Shown here: piece after piece, positions 53,613 through 64,000 of the stretch | Layout: every line of letters starts with the position of its first letter | Numbering within the stretch: position 1 is the stretch's first letter | Source of the DNA: Larus michahellis | Lineage: Eukaryota; Chordata; Aves; Charadriiformes; Laridae | Assembly (NCBI RefSeq): GCF_964199755.1 | Contig: NC_133906.1 | Location: 19,193,378-19,257,377, forward strand | Length of the DNA stretch: 64,000 nucleotides | Reading direction: 5' to 3' | Translations under genes and position numbers: made by a program | The notes under the pieces: generated by a model | What the model was told of the DNA's origin: nothing | Seen by the model: the letters and a program-made list of their open reading frames with translations, nothing else | Databases searched by the model: none

Positions 53613-56165
53613 AGCTATGGCCAAATCTCTCTGGATTTAGCAGCACAGCAACGATTTAACAGAAAGTTTAAATGGGAAAAGCATATGAGAGGAGAAATCG
53701 GAGGATAAGATTCTGTGCCTGTTAACTGATGGCATTTATAAATTATAGCTGAGAGATGTTATATCACTGGAAATGGAAAACAGCTTAGTGGATTATAAAA
53801 ATACCCTCTATAAACCATTTTAATGCCTAATTTTTTTAAGTCTCTTATGGTAGGTGTCACAAAAATGAATTCTAGCAGAAAGGATAAAAATTTTCCCTTG
53901 GTAAACTGGCTAGCTGGTGATTAGAGGCTGTCAGGGAGAACAAGCTCTTGATTAGGCTGAGGCGCTGAAGTTCGGCTGAAGACAGCAGCCTCCCGTTTCT
54001 GGGGAGGTGAGCGCGCTTGCAGGTGAAGCAGACCCAAACCTGCAAGGTGAATGTCACCGCAGCAAAATGCCCTCCCATGTCACTGCAGCTTCTCTCAGCC
54101 AGGAGGAGAGGAAGGCTGAGGATCAAGCGGTGGGGGCAGAGCTGTGGGGCAAGGGCTGTTTTGGGGAAAGACGTGAAGGGAAATCGTAAAGGGAAAGCAG
54201 CCCAGGACAGAACAGGGGTTGCTGGAAACCGCAGCTGTGGATGTGAGATAGGACGGTGCAAAAAGGTGCTTGTGGGATGTCTTGGAAGGAGCCATGAGGT
54301 GGTGATGGACAGAAAGACACATTCTGGTGTGTACCGGGCTGCAGTGATTCTGGTTCCATCACTTTCTTGTGTGTCAAGTATATTTAAACTTACAAGAAGG
54401 AGAGAGAAAGAGAGCTACAGTTCTGGGCTGCCCTACAAACCAAATATTTTAGTTGCCCAGTGGCCAGTGTTTGCTGGTGTGTGCCGTTTCAGAGAGGTTG
54501 CTACTCCGGATTCCCTTGCTTGCTTCTCTGTGGCCCCTGGGCGCCTTCTGTCCCCTCCTGTGTGTCATTTTGAAAAACATAGCCAACGCTCAATTCTGGG
54601 TTAAGATATTTAAGGATGCAATGTTTTGCAGTACATTTCCAAGCTGTTCGCGTAGGAAAGGGTAAATGACCTACCTCTCCCTGTCCTTTCACAGTCTAGT
54701 TCCCAGGATGCATTCAAAGGCGTCTATTCTCTCGCCACCTTTGAAGGCTTTGTGTCAGTTCTCCCCATAGATCCTTATACCATAGGCCTCTTTTATGTCC
54801 TGCCTATATTATTATTTCCAGAAGAAGAAATCTGCATGTGGGATAGAAATGGTATTAACTTTCCCAACGTGAGCTCGCAGCAGAACTGCGTTTGCAGTGT
54901 GTCATTGGGGCTGTGTCAGGCTATTTCCACAGGGGGGCAAGATTTAGTGTATGGACTCCAGCTGAGCACCTTATAGCACCAGTGCAGGAAAGGCAATTTA
55001 CCAAATTAAATTGCACAATATAGGATGTCCAGCAGCCTACTTCTGGGTCCTGTTCTCTGCAAGGGACTTCATCGTGGCATGAGCTAAAGGGATGAGTAAC
55101 AGCCTTCAAATTGAAAGCTTATGAAAAAATCTCATGCAGAATAAGACAACCTGCACCCAAGTTCCCCAAGCTCCAGCTGGGTTGGGAGTGTGTTTTCAGT
55201 CACAGAGAGATGAGCTGTCTTGCCTCTAGGCCTTTTCTGTTCTCTTGTATAAATCAACCAAGGGCTGACTACAAAAGGAATTGGACGAAAAAATTGGATT
55301 TATCTGGCCCCTTTCCTTCCTTTCCCATCACCTTTTCCCTGTAGATGGCACAAGTGTGAGTCTTTTCATCCATCCACCTTACACCAAAAGTACCCAGAGG
55401 GGAAGAGATCTTAAGGACACTTGATTCACATACAGGTTTTCGTGCGGAAAATCAAAAGGAAGAAAAGATGGGAGAGGTCTTTCTTATTTAAAACTGGGGA
55501 TATTATTCAGAGACAGTACTGGAGTAATGACTTCTACAATTTTATAGTATTACAGTATTGGAAGGTTTTGCTAGCAGCCTGTTTTCTGTAGTCAGGTTAT
55601 TCTCTGGGAGACCATTTTCATTTTTACTGAGAGTTTCCAGCCTAACTGTCTCAGAGGCGCGAGCAGACTGTATCCTAAACCTTTACAAACCAGACAACAA
55701 GTAAGTAGATTATGCAATTTATTAGCACTGTAAGCCCATCGGGTGTTTATTAAGAATCAGAGCCACTGGTTTTGTCAGGTAGCGTTGCTGTGCCCATGTA
55801 ATACCCCAGCAGAGCAGCTCAGAGCGGAGGAGAAGCAGCTGCTGATCAGGCTTTCAGAACCCCTTTTGGCTTGTCATCACCCAGTAATAGCAATAAACAC
55901 CCACGGTCTCTTTACTTCCAAGCTGGTACACCCGATACCCACTACTGCACACATTCTCTACTTACTGCCACGTTTTTGTCACTGGAAGTATACGCAGTGG
56001 GTTTCAAAGTAATTCTTTGCATATACCCACAGGTGCCTACCAACCCAAATGAGAATCCCTTTACTACCCACTTATGGGGAAGGGTTCCAAAGTGATCCTC
56101 TGGGCTATCCATTTTGGAGAAGTGGAAAAACAAAACAAATCTATATTGTCTGGAATTTGGGTAGG

Positions 56166-56216
56166 AGTTTTTTGTTGGGTTTTTGTTTGTTTTTTTGTTT
56201 TGTTTTGTTTTTTTCC
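56166..56216. repeat. T/G-rich simple repeat (TTTTG)n
   Basis: Irregular TTTTTGTT/TTTTG units over about 50 bases, ending in TTTTTTTCCTG. Low-complexity intronic sequence. Confidence 0.8.
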
Positions 56217-57717
56217 TGCTGGGTGCCTACTGTTCCCACAAGAGGCATGGCACCAGGTTTTACCACGTACTCCATTGTATGTTAACATGCAGCGATAGTA
56301 CAAGAGGTTCTCCAGCGCAGGGAACAGGCGTAGGCAGAGAGTTGATTCATCAGGAGATTTCAGCAAAATGGCAGCATGGGAGCTGAGCTCCCGTTGGGTG
56401 CAATATTCCTTCACATTGATGAATCTGGTCCTCACTCCTGTGTCATAACCATACACAAGGATTACTGCTGTTATTATTCCAGCTTGTCTCACCTGTTATA
56501 AACCTCTGAAACAAAACTAGGGGAACCTACATGGGGAAACTACATGGCAGGTGGCAGAGAAATTAATTCCCTTTGGTTTTTGGACATTTAATTTGAACAA
56601 CTGTCTTAGAAAAACTCTCCCACAGGACAGCTTCATCATGTGAAATTCCCAAGGGATCTGACAAGTCAAATGAATATTACATCTGCTAATTAGGTGGCAG
56701 CTGGCGGATTGTATTTCCTGCTGGTAGGAGAAACCTTTTGAGTGGAAAATGTAAAAATCACCCCTAGGTGAAGGAAAGGATTTTGCAGGTGTGAGTACAA
56801 ATGTCCATTCGTCCTTCCCAGCCAAACTAGAACAGAACGAACCACTGACTGGTACTTTTGCTGAAGATCTTTCAAAGGCATCATTGCACTGTGCCTGGGG
56901 AGGAGAGCTTGCCTTGAGTTCACCTGTATGAGCAGGAGAGCTGAAAGGAAAGTTAGCAGCAATAGGGATGCTAATACGTACTGAGGTCCCAACAGATGAG
57001 TTACGCGCAGAGTATAGTCTGTGGAGAGAAAGCCCTGGGGAGTTTGCGTAACGTCAATCAGTTGCGAACCCTGGCCTTCATTCCACTTCAGCCCTGGGAT
57101 AGACATAGACCAGTGCATCTTTGATTTGACCTACAGCTTCATTGCTATCATTGCTACCAACCTTAGAGCCACTGTGCTTTTGCGTCCTTGTGTACGTTGT
57201 CTTTTCTTGCCTGTGCATTATTCTAGTACGGAATTTGGCCATTTCTGCAGAAATCACTTCCTGGGTTGGGCTGGGCTCCTGTGCAGACACCTCTACTGTC
57301 ACGACTACGCTAGCGCCCAGTACGTCGAGGCTCCACTGGGGTCACAGTGGAGCATGCACATGTACTTGTCCTACAGAAGTCCAAGTTCTCTTAATGCCCC
57401 TAAATCCTGAGCAGCATCACGTATTGCCATTCGAGTCCTGAGCATCCTTTTGCAAATGCTGGTGCAGTTCAGTGTGATCTTGCAGTACTGATTCCAAAGG
57501 AAAGACAAAGACAAAAAAAAGGTAAAATTCTCCTTGTTGAGGCTTCCAGTGTAGTGGCCTCCAGTTTGATTTCTGCTTTAAATCTAATTTTTGATTTCTT
57601 CTTTTTTTTTTTTTTAATATTCCATGGATAGCCCTGTGTCTGTCTCCCACTTGGAAACATGTTCTCCGTAAGTGCTCCAGCAGAAATGATGTCTGCTGGA
57701 GTCTGCAGACAGCCTGG

Positions 57718-57741
57718 AAAAAAAAAAAAAAAAAAAAAAAA
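57718..57741. repeat. Poly-A tract (A24)
   Basis: 24 uninterrupted A, the longest homopolymer in the window. A T-run of about 14 lies about 100 bases upstream (57603-57616), so the two can pair as an inverted repeat. Confidence 0.9.
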
Positions 57742-57927
57742 GAAGAGCTCTCAGAAGCATGATCCACATCCTATTCCTCCCTCTCCCCACACACTCATCA
57801 CTGTATCTTCTCCCAGCGGAGCAATGCTGAAGCCTAAGATATCGCTTTAAATGTCAGTCATTTAACTACTAGTTATTTTAGCAAATAAGAGTGGGACTGT
57901 CTCCCTGGGGTTGACTGAATATTGTTA

Positions 57928-57994
57928 AAGGAGGAAAAAAAAAGACAAGAAAGAAAAGAAAAGGAGGAGAGAGAAAAGAACAGAAAGGACAAAG
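57928..57994. repeat. Polypurine tract
   Basis: Almost pure A/G for about 65 bases (AAAGGAGGAAAAAAAAAGAC onward, with GGAGGAGAGAGAAAAGAAC). Long purine strands of this kind can form triplex DNA; that is a property of the composition and not shown here. Confidence 0.75.
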
Positions 57995-59027
57995 GGAAGC
58001 ACCAGGCAGAAAGACTTGTGATGCCAGTATCTGAGAGAGATGGAGTCAGAGGAAGGCATCCCGGTAACATGAATGGGCTGTTTCCCACCGAGGGGTTCAG
58101 GGGACAATAACGAGCCCTTTGTGATGTACCCGAATTACCCAGTCTCATCCTCAAGGCTATGTTCTGATTTGGGTCTCCGATTTTCCTGCTGGTGTCGGCA
58201 GCAGCTCTGCCACTGTCTGTGCGTTGCCGGTCCGGTGCCAGCCCATTGGTTTGGAAGGAGGCAGCAGGGGTAAAGGGAACCGTTCTCCTACACGGAGGGG
58301 TGCTCCTGTGTTTGCAAGATGGCAAAAGAGCTGCTAATTTATGCTATGAGAAGAACAGGAATCCTCTTTCCTTTTGACTCATATCTTGCTCCACATCCCC
58401 TTTTTCTTTTATGTTGTTCCTGATTCCAGTTAACCCTTGGTGGAACAGAAAATTGGAGCTGATATCCACTTATTGCCTGGAACAACTGGGAGGTTTTCTC
58501 TTGGAGAATCACTTTAGCTCCGTGTGCTGGCAATGCAAGATTTCTCTACATGTAGATAACATTCAGGGTGTATTAATATGCTGTCATCTGCTTGTTCTCA
58601 TGAGTTGTGTTTGTTACCTTCCCTGAGGCTCTGGTTCTTCTGGCATGGAGGGCTGTATGCATTTTAAATCTGGAGTCTGTCCATGCACGACTTTGAAATT
58701 CATTTTGGAGAATATTTGAGGAAGGAAAAAGCAATTCTCAAGTCAGAAGAGCAGTGTTGGTGCTGGCAGAGAACCCCACAGAGCAGAGAATCCCTCCCAG
58801 AAAGCCTTGTTCTCATCCAGAATTAATCAGAATCGTCCTTTGAAAAGTGTGTATCGAATGTGGATATCCTCAGTTGCATCAGCTAATAGTCAGACCCAGA
58901 GCTTTTAATGGCATTACTCCAAGTAACCAAGAACAGAATTGGCCCCCTGCCTAGGGATCCCAAACCTGACCACAGGCAGTCATCAGGAACAGTGTATTTT
59001 CCTGAGGATAAGCATCAAAAACACACT

Positions 59028-59092
59028 GGGGGGGGAAAAAAACCACAAAAACAAAACCCAGCAACCCCCCCACCCCACCCAACACCTCCCCA
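59028..59092. repeat. G8-A7 then A/C-rich simple repeat
   Basis: GGGGGGGG followed by A-runs and ACAAAACCC/CCCCACCCC units. Similar in style to the A/C repeat at 12.8 kb. Confidence 0.75.
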
Positions 59093-59940
59093 AATCACTG
59101 GAAAATAACAACTAGATCATTATCTTTAAGATATCTCTATTTAGTTATATTTTAAAAGGCACACCAAAATCATAACTATATAGAAGATAAAGTGAATGTC
59201 TGCATTTTATGTGAATAGTCGATTTACAATGATAAACTGTCTCCTGCTAACATCGCAGCCGCTTGTCATTCTTAGCATGGATGAGGGAGGGCAGTAAAAG
59301 TGAATTTCTGCACCGAGTCCACGTAATATCCATTAGAAAAAACAACGCCTGACAATTAAGTATAGGAGCGACTCAAGAGCTTAATCGTCATTTAAACGAA
59401 GTACAAAAGGAGGAAACCAAACCCTTCATAAAAGTCGAAGACTTTTTTTAAGAAATGAGCCAAGGCAGACCCACTACTTTGTCTCGTTCAAGGCTGTTCT
59501 CTGTAGATGAGAGCAAACTGCTGCAACAATCAGACAAGAAGATATTTCACATCGTTGTCCATCAGGGTTTGGGCTTCCAGTATGCTGCTCTAATACCTTT
59601 TAAAAACTAATTCTTTTCTCCTGGAAATAATGAAAGGCCTACTTACTAGCAGTTGTAGAAGATCAGGTTTAAAAGGAGGCTCAAGTTTGCTCTAACATTT
59701 TCACCTTATTTTTAATACTGCATTTGTATGCATAAAAACCAGGTTGAATATAACTGGTAATGAGTTAACCCTTACTCCTCCATGCAATTTTATCCATCAG
59801 GTTTGAGCATGCAGAGCATATTTGTAGAAAAATATCTGAAAATCCCGTGCTGTGTAATACAAATGCCAAGTGATAAAAGTCCTTTTTTGGTGGTTTTACT
59901 AGCTGTTATGTATAGGGGAGGCACCTCTTTTTAACATAAT

Positions 59941-60480
59941 ATAGGAACACAAAAGCCATTACACTGGGCCCGACCAAAGATCAAGCTACGCAGTGTGCTG
60001 TCTGTGATAATTGGGCATAGCAGGCACGTTAGGGAAGAGTATAAAAGATACCGCCTCCTGGTTTGATGCTATCAATAATGTAAAGTTTCCTCGGCTAGAG
60101 TTTGCATCCTTGTTTATGCATATCTTGTTTAACAGCTGGCAGTGGAGCAACCCGCTGAATATTTGTAATCTCAAAGTTCATTTGTACTGAGGCTCATCTG
60201 GCACAGAGTTCCAGGACTTAGTGCTGTATCACTGAGAAAAATACCTCTTTTGTTTTAAACCCACTGCCTGATCACTTCTGTGTGTTCCCCTAAGTCTTGG
60301 CTTATGAGAAATAAGGAACATGGATTTCTTATGCACCTTTCCAAACCATTTTTGATTTTATAGGTCTTCATCAACCTCCTGGCAGTCATCTCCTTTTTAA
60401 GCTGCACAGCCCTAGTCTCCCTAGTGCACATATGCCCCTGAACGTTGTTTTAACCTTTTTGAAGCCTTTTCACATTCTAC
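59941..60480 (-). mobile_element. Ancient CR1-like LINE relic (amniote-wide type)
   Basis: The plus strand shows, in order, the blocks I recognise from old CR1-type elements common in turtle and crocodile genomes: AGGAACACAAAAGCCATTAC, ACTGGGCCCGACCAAAGATC, a CAGTGTGCTGTCTGTGA block, GAGTTCCAGGACTTAG, TTTTGTTTTAAACCCACTGC, TTTTGATTTTATAGGTCTTC and TTTTTAAGCTGCACAGCCC. The order is that of a minus-strand 3' end. It is strongly diverged with many indels, so no frame survives. The far boundary is uncertain. Confidence 0.72.
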
Positions 60481-60837
60481 AGTATCCACTGGGACATGGG
60501 CAAGGTTTTTATGGGCTCTTTTGCCCTTTCATGGGATAATAACTCTCTGTCCTTACACCTTGCTGGGCTTGCTGTGTGCTACAAGTTCCTTGTGGTCCTA
60601 ATTTTGATTAGCGCGCAATTTGTAGCTCCAGGATCTGATCAAATGGGTATGTAAATGGAGACAGATGCCTCTTGTGGCACCTGTAATGGACTGTTTCAGC
60701 CATTAGATCTGGAGAAATCATTTTTCCAAGGCTTCCTTCTCTCCAGGGGGAGAACTGTTGCATTATTCATGGCTGCTATTTCCACTGTAAACTCCTGTCT
60801 CATGATTACAGCCTGTCACGGTTTCCCCCCTCAGCTC

Positions 60838-60850
60838 CCCCCCCCCCCCA
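60838..60850. repeat. Poly-C tract
   Basis: About twelve C interrupted only at its start, ending in CAG, in intron 2. Confidence 0.8.
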
Positions 60851-61227
60851 GTTCTCTTGCACTTTTGTGTTTCTTGTTCCTTTGCAAAGTTAAAGGTGTG
60901 TCTCTTTGAAGTCCTCAGGGAGGAAGTATTCTGTCATGACAAGAACATGGAGCACCAACAGACTCTGAGTGTGTCTGATGAACGAGGCAGAACTCCCCTT
61001 TCTGCACATGCATTTTGTCCCATCAGCAATGGGGCTGATTTTACCTGTACGGTAAAAGAAGAGGAAAGTACGTCCAAAAATAAGTGTTTGGGGAGTATCT
61101 GATGAATAAAAATAAGAATCATTTGGAAGATCTGATGACCTTGCAAATATTTAAGCACAAAACTGTTTTCATACCCTTGCTCAAGCCATTCCTGTTCCAG
61201 GGTCTGTGGGACATCAGGTATAAGAAA

Positions 61228-61258
61228 GACCATCTTATACGGCCATCGTATAATGGTC
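61228..61258. repeat. Imperfect hairpin with nearby direct repeat
   Basis: Arms GACCATCTTATACG (61228-61241) and CGTATAATGGTC (61247-61258) pair over 12 of 14 positions around a 5-base loop. GACCATCT occurs again at 61265-61272. No larger element is recognised around it. Confidence 0.6.
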
Positions 61259-62469
61259 GTATCAGACCATCTCTGTGGCAGCTTCCCAAGCCATCCTTCC
61301 GATATTTCCTCAGCCCTGTCCCTGCTTTAATAATGAGACAAATTCAGGTGTTAAAATAGATAGACAGCAGCATTATAGGAATGAGAAGGCATCGAGAAGT
61401 AATTTTCCATTTCTGTAATGATTTTTATACTGACATTTCCAGAAACATATGGCCCAGCGTTCTGCGAGCGGTTTGTTAGGATGTGCTGTCCCTCTGCCTT
61501 GCTTCCCAGAACGCGCAGTCCCCCACACACATGCTCACACCGATGTGCGATGACGCCCAGCGTCGCATTTCAGTCTGTCGGCAGCGGGAAGGCAGGATCT
61601 GTGCATTCCATCCTCTCTGAGGCCCTCTGAAATTCAGTTCCTGTTGCTTCAGGAACAGGGGTTTATGGAGACACACCTCCGTGTGGCTTAAACTGTCTGC
61701 TTTAGAGGAGGCAGACTAAGTAGAACACTAACCAGCAGCCCCAGGTTCATGGTTTTGAACACCCTGAGTTCAAGCCAGAGCTCAGGTACCCAAAAAATTG
61801 TTCCTTTGGTCTTGTGGACAGCTCTGCAGCCTGCACAGAGCTATGAGCTGCCGCCACTGCAGGTGCTAGCAGGCTGGGAATTTGAAGAGATTTTAATGAA
61901 AACCTTCCTTTTGCATTTTCCCTTATTTTCAACACGTCACACGGGGCTGTGTAGCTGAAAGGACAGTAAGGGCAGGGGTTTATAAGTCATTCATTGGTCT
62001 GAGCAGGCCGAACTGCAGATTGCACGTGCTGCTGGTGGCAAAACGGGCAAAAAAATTGCGGCAAATCCTGCAATTAGAGCCCTGTTGCCAAAGGAGAGCC
62101 CTGTGCAAGACAGTAGAGAGGAGTCTCCAAAACATATGCAGATAGCCAGGGTTTCCCTGTGAATGCCTCTGTCTGCACAGAACTTCTACGCCCGGCCACT
62201 GCAGAAAAAGGGGATTGCAGGAGAAATTTAGGTAGCTTCTTGGGTCCGAGTACCTATATCATCTGGGCTTTGCATGGCTCTCCTGGGTTGCACATCAGCT
62301 TTTTTAGTCCAAAGACTGTGAAATATATATGAAAATACATATAAGAAAAGTCTGAGAAGAATCCAACCCACTTTAATATTATTTGTCCCAAGGACTCTCT
62401 CATACAGCAACAACCACCTCCCTTTTTGCATTCTTTTACCTGTCCAGGCTCTTTTTTCAGGAAAAGGTG

Positions 62470-62484
62470 ATGTGTGTGTGTGTG
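62470..62484. repeat. (TG)n microsatellite
   Basis: About seven TG units in intron 2. Confidence 0.8.
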
Positions 62485-64000
62485 AGTCAGAGCTCCTGCA
62501 AAGCTGAGGGAATCAGAGGGCAGGTGATGGCAAGGAAGATACATCACCTGCACGTGTCACCAGTGGCATCAGGGCTGGAGTGCCTCCATGAGAGCAGAGG
62601 ATGCTATGGACCAGCCTCTGCTGCGGTACAGCAGACGCAGGGATGCCTGTGGGCACTGGGATGCTGTGTCAGCAGGGACCGTGTCTGAAACCAAAGAGTT
62701 ATTTTTGGTCTGCGGTAGACAGGGCTGTGACTGCCAAACAGACGGCTCCTGACCTCCCAGCAGGTATCCCAGGAGAGAGCGGTTTGCAAGCACAGCAGCT
62801 ACCTGAGGCTGCCATTTGCTCTGACACCATTTCCTCGAAATCCCCCTCCCCAGTCCCGGCAGCGGCACTTCCAGGAACGATCTCTCCATCTCCTGCACGC
62901 AGAACCAGAAAGCCCATTTCGTTTGTGGATCCCTGAAGATTGGACGGGAGTGTCCGACCTCACTACACAGCTCTGCTAATGAAGCTGCCGAGAGTAATTA
63001 AACTAGAGCAATATCTGTTGTGATATTTAGAAAAAGACATGCCGGGGATAATTATGCCAGTCAGCTTGCTCTCTCCGCCTCTGCCCCCACACACTGACCT
63101 GTACAGGGCACCGTCGGCAGCGTAATAACAGCTTTGTAGTTGTACCTCTCATCTTAGAGAGCCTGTGCAAAGGTTCATTCTTACTGTGCGACAGTCAGGT
63201 CCCCACGGACACCAAGATGAGCTGTGAAATTCAGTCTTGGCACCAGGGAGATCTGTGGGTGGCCGTCTTCGCTTACCAGTGCCAGGGAAGTGATGGTGGC
63301 CTTCAGAAAGTGCTTTCATGCATGCATGTCTGTGCCCCTGGCTTTATCCGTGATGAAAGGTGCAGAAGTGACGGATCTGGGAGCAAACTGCCCCGGCACG
63401 TGGAGAGCAGTGGTAACTCAAAGCCACGTTTCATTGTGTGGATGTGGCTCTGTCCCGCTAAGCCAACACACTGTAAAGTGCCGCAGCGAGGACAGAGCAC
63501 AGGGAACGAGCTGAAATAGCTGATCCGTGTCTCCGTCAGCCCCCTGTCACCAGCTACACCATCCCACTCAACATGGACTGGAGCATCAGCTTGTTGCTCT
63601 CAGCCCTAGTCTGGTCCATGAGGATTTGGCCTTCTCTTCCCAGCTCCAAGAAGGTTTATTTTGAGATTGGAAACCTCAAAAGGCATTCCTCTACCGCCCC
63701 ACTGCCAACAGTGCTCCTTCGTTCGTCATCTGGCATACCCTGCCTGCTATTATATCCATTATAAAATCATGGAAGGGGTTCTGCGACATAAAATCCTCTT
63801 GGGTAAGTTTTTATCTCATTTGCACCTCTGTGAATCAGAAGTGGGTTTTTGGTTGGGATTTTTGTTGCCAGTCTTGCAGAAGGGGAGATGACTTGGAGCT
63901 CCCCCGAGTTTTCAGGAGAAAAGTTAGGAGTTTCATGTTAGAGTAGGAAAAAAAAAGGACTGAAAAGAGTGAAAAAGGGCTATATGAACAGGGTACTTCT

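Noticed and set aside
53596..53616. Poly-C plus CAG as a splice acceptor for exon 3
   Set aside because: The following sequence does not encode the conserved F-C-S-Q-F-S segment in any frame.
54017..54604. 195-codon open frame on the plus strand
   Set aside because: No domain, signal or conserved pattern that I can see; overlapping frames on the other strand are similarly open.
57603..57741. Poly-T and poly-A pair as ends of a processed retrocopy
   Set aside because: The 100 bases between them show no gene-like sequence and no target-site duplication was seen.
62601..62936. 111-codon open frame with Pro/Ser-rich end
   Set aside because: No recognisable domain and no splice or promoter context of its own.

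Overview
The window is vertebrate nuclear DNA, almost certainly from a bird. It is gene-poor, has long introns, and carries CR1 LINEs of avian type (minus strand, about 16.8-17.5 kb and 52.4-52.7 kb) plus older amniote CR1-like and MIR-like relics. I see no bacterial, viral, CRISPR or operon structure. Nearly all open reading frames here are chance frames in intergenic or intronic DNA.

The one protein-coding gene I can support is the 5' end of GRIA1, which encodes the AMPA-type glutamate receptor subunit GluA1, on the plus strand. Exon 1 (coding part 34173-34254) encodes the signal peptide and the first mature residues. Intron 1 is about 2.2 kb (34255-36426). Exon 2 (36427-36564) encodes the start of the amino-terminal domain and includes an N-glycosylation sequon. 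Joined, the two exons give 73 codons plus one base in a single frame with canonical GT/AG borders. The rest of the window, from 36565 to 64000, is the start of a very large intron 2. I could not find exon 3 (the segment with the family pattern FCSQFS...GFY), so it should lie further downstream.

Layout: 1-33.7 kb is intergenic DNA upstream of GRIA1 with old SINE/LINE remnants, simple repeats and a few CpG-dense or AT-rich blocks that may be regulatory. About 33.78-34.32 kb is the GC- and CpG-rich promoter/5' UTR region. 34.17-36.56 kb holds exons 1 and 2. 36.57-64 kb is intron 2, with one ancient CR1 fragment near 45.1 kb, one younger CR1 copy near 52.5 kb, one ancient CR1-like LINE near 60 kb, several homopolymers and a short tandem duplication. 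The long gene-free flank upstream agrees with the known mammalian arrangement, where GRIA1 lies next to a gene desert.

I found no previously undescribed system. The items most worth checking are two overlapping upstream ATGs before the GRIA1 start, an internally deleted CR1 whose two halves both remain readable, the ancient repeat relics, and several non-coding blocks that look like candidate enhancers.
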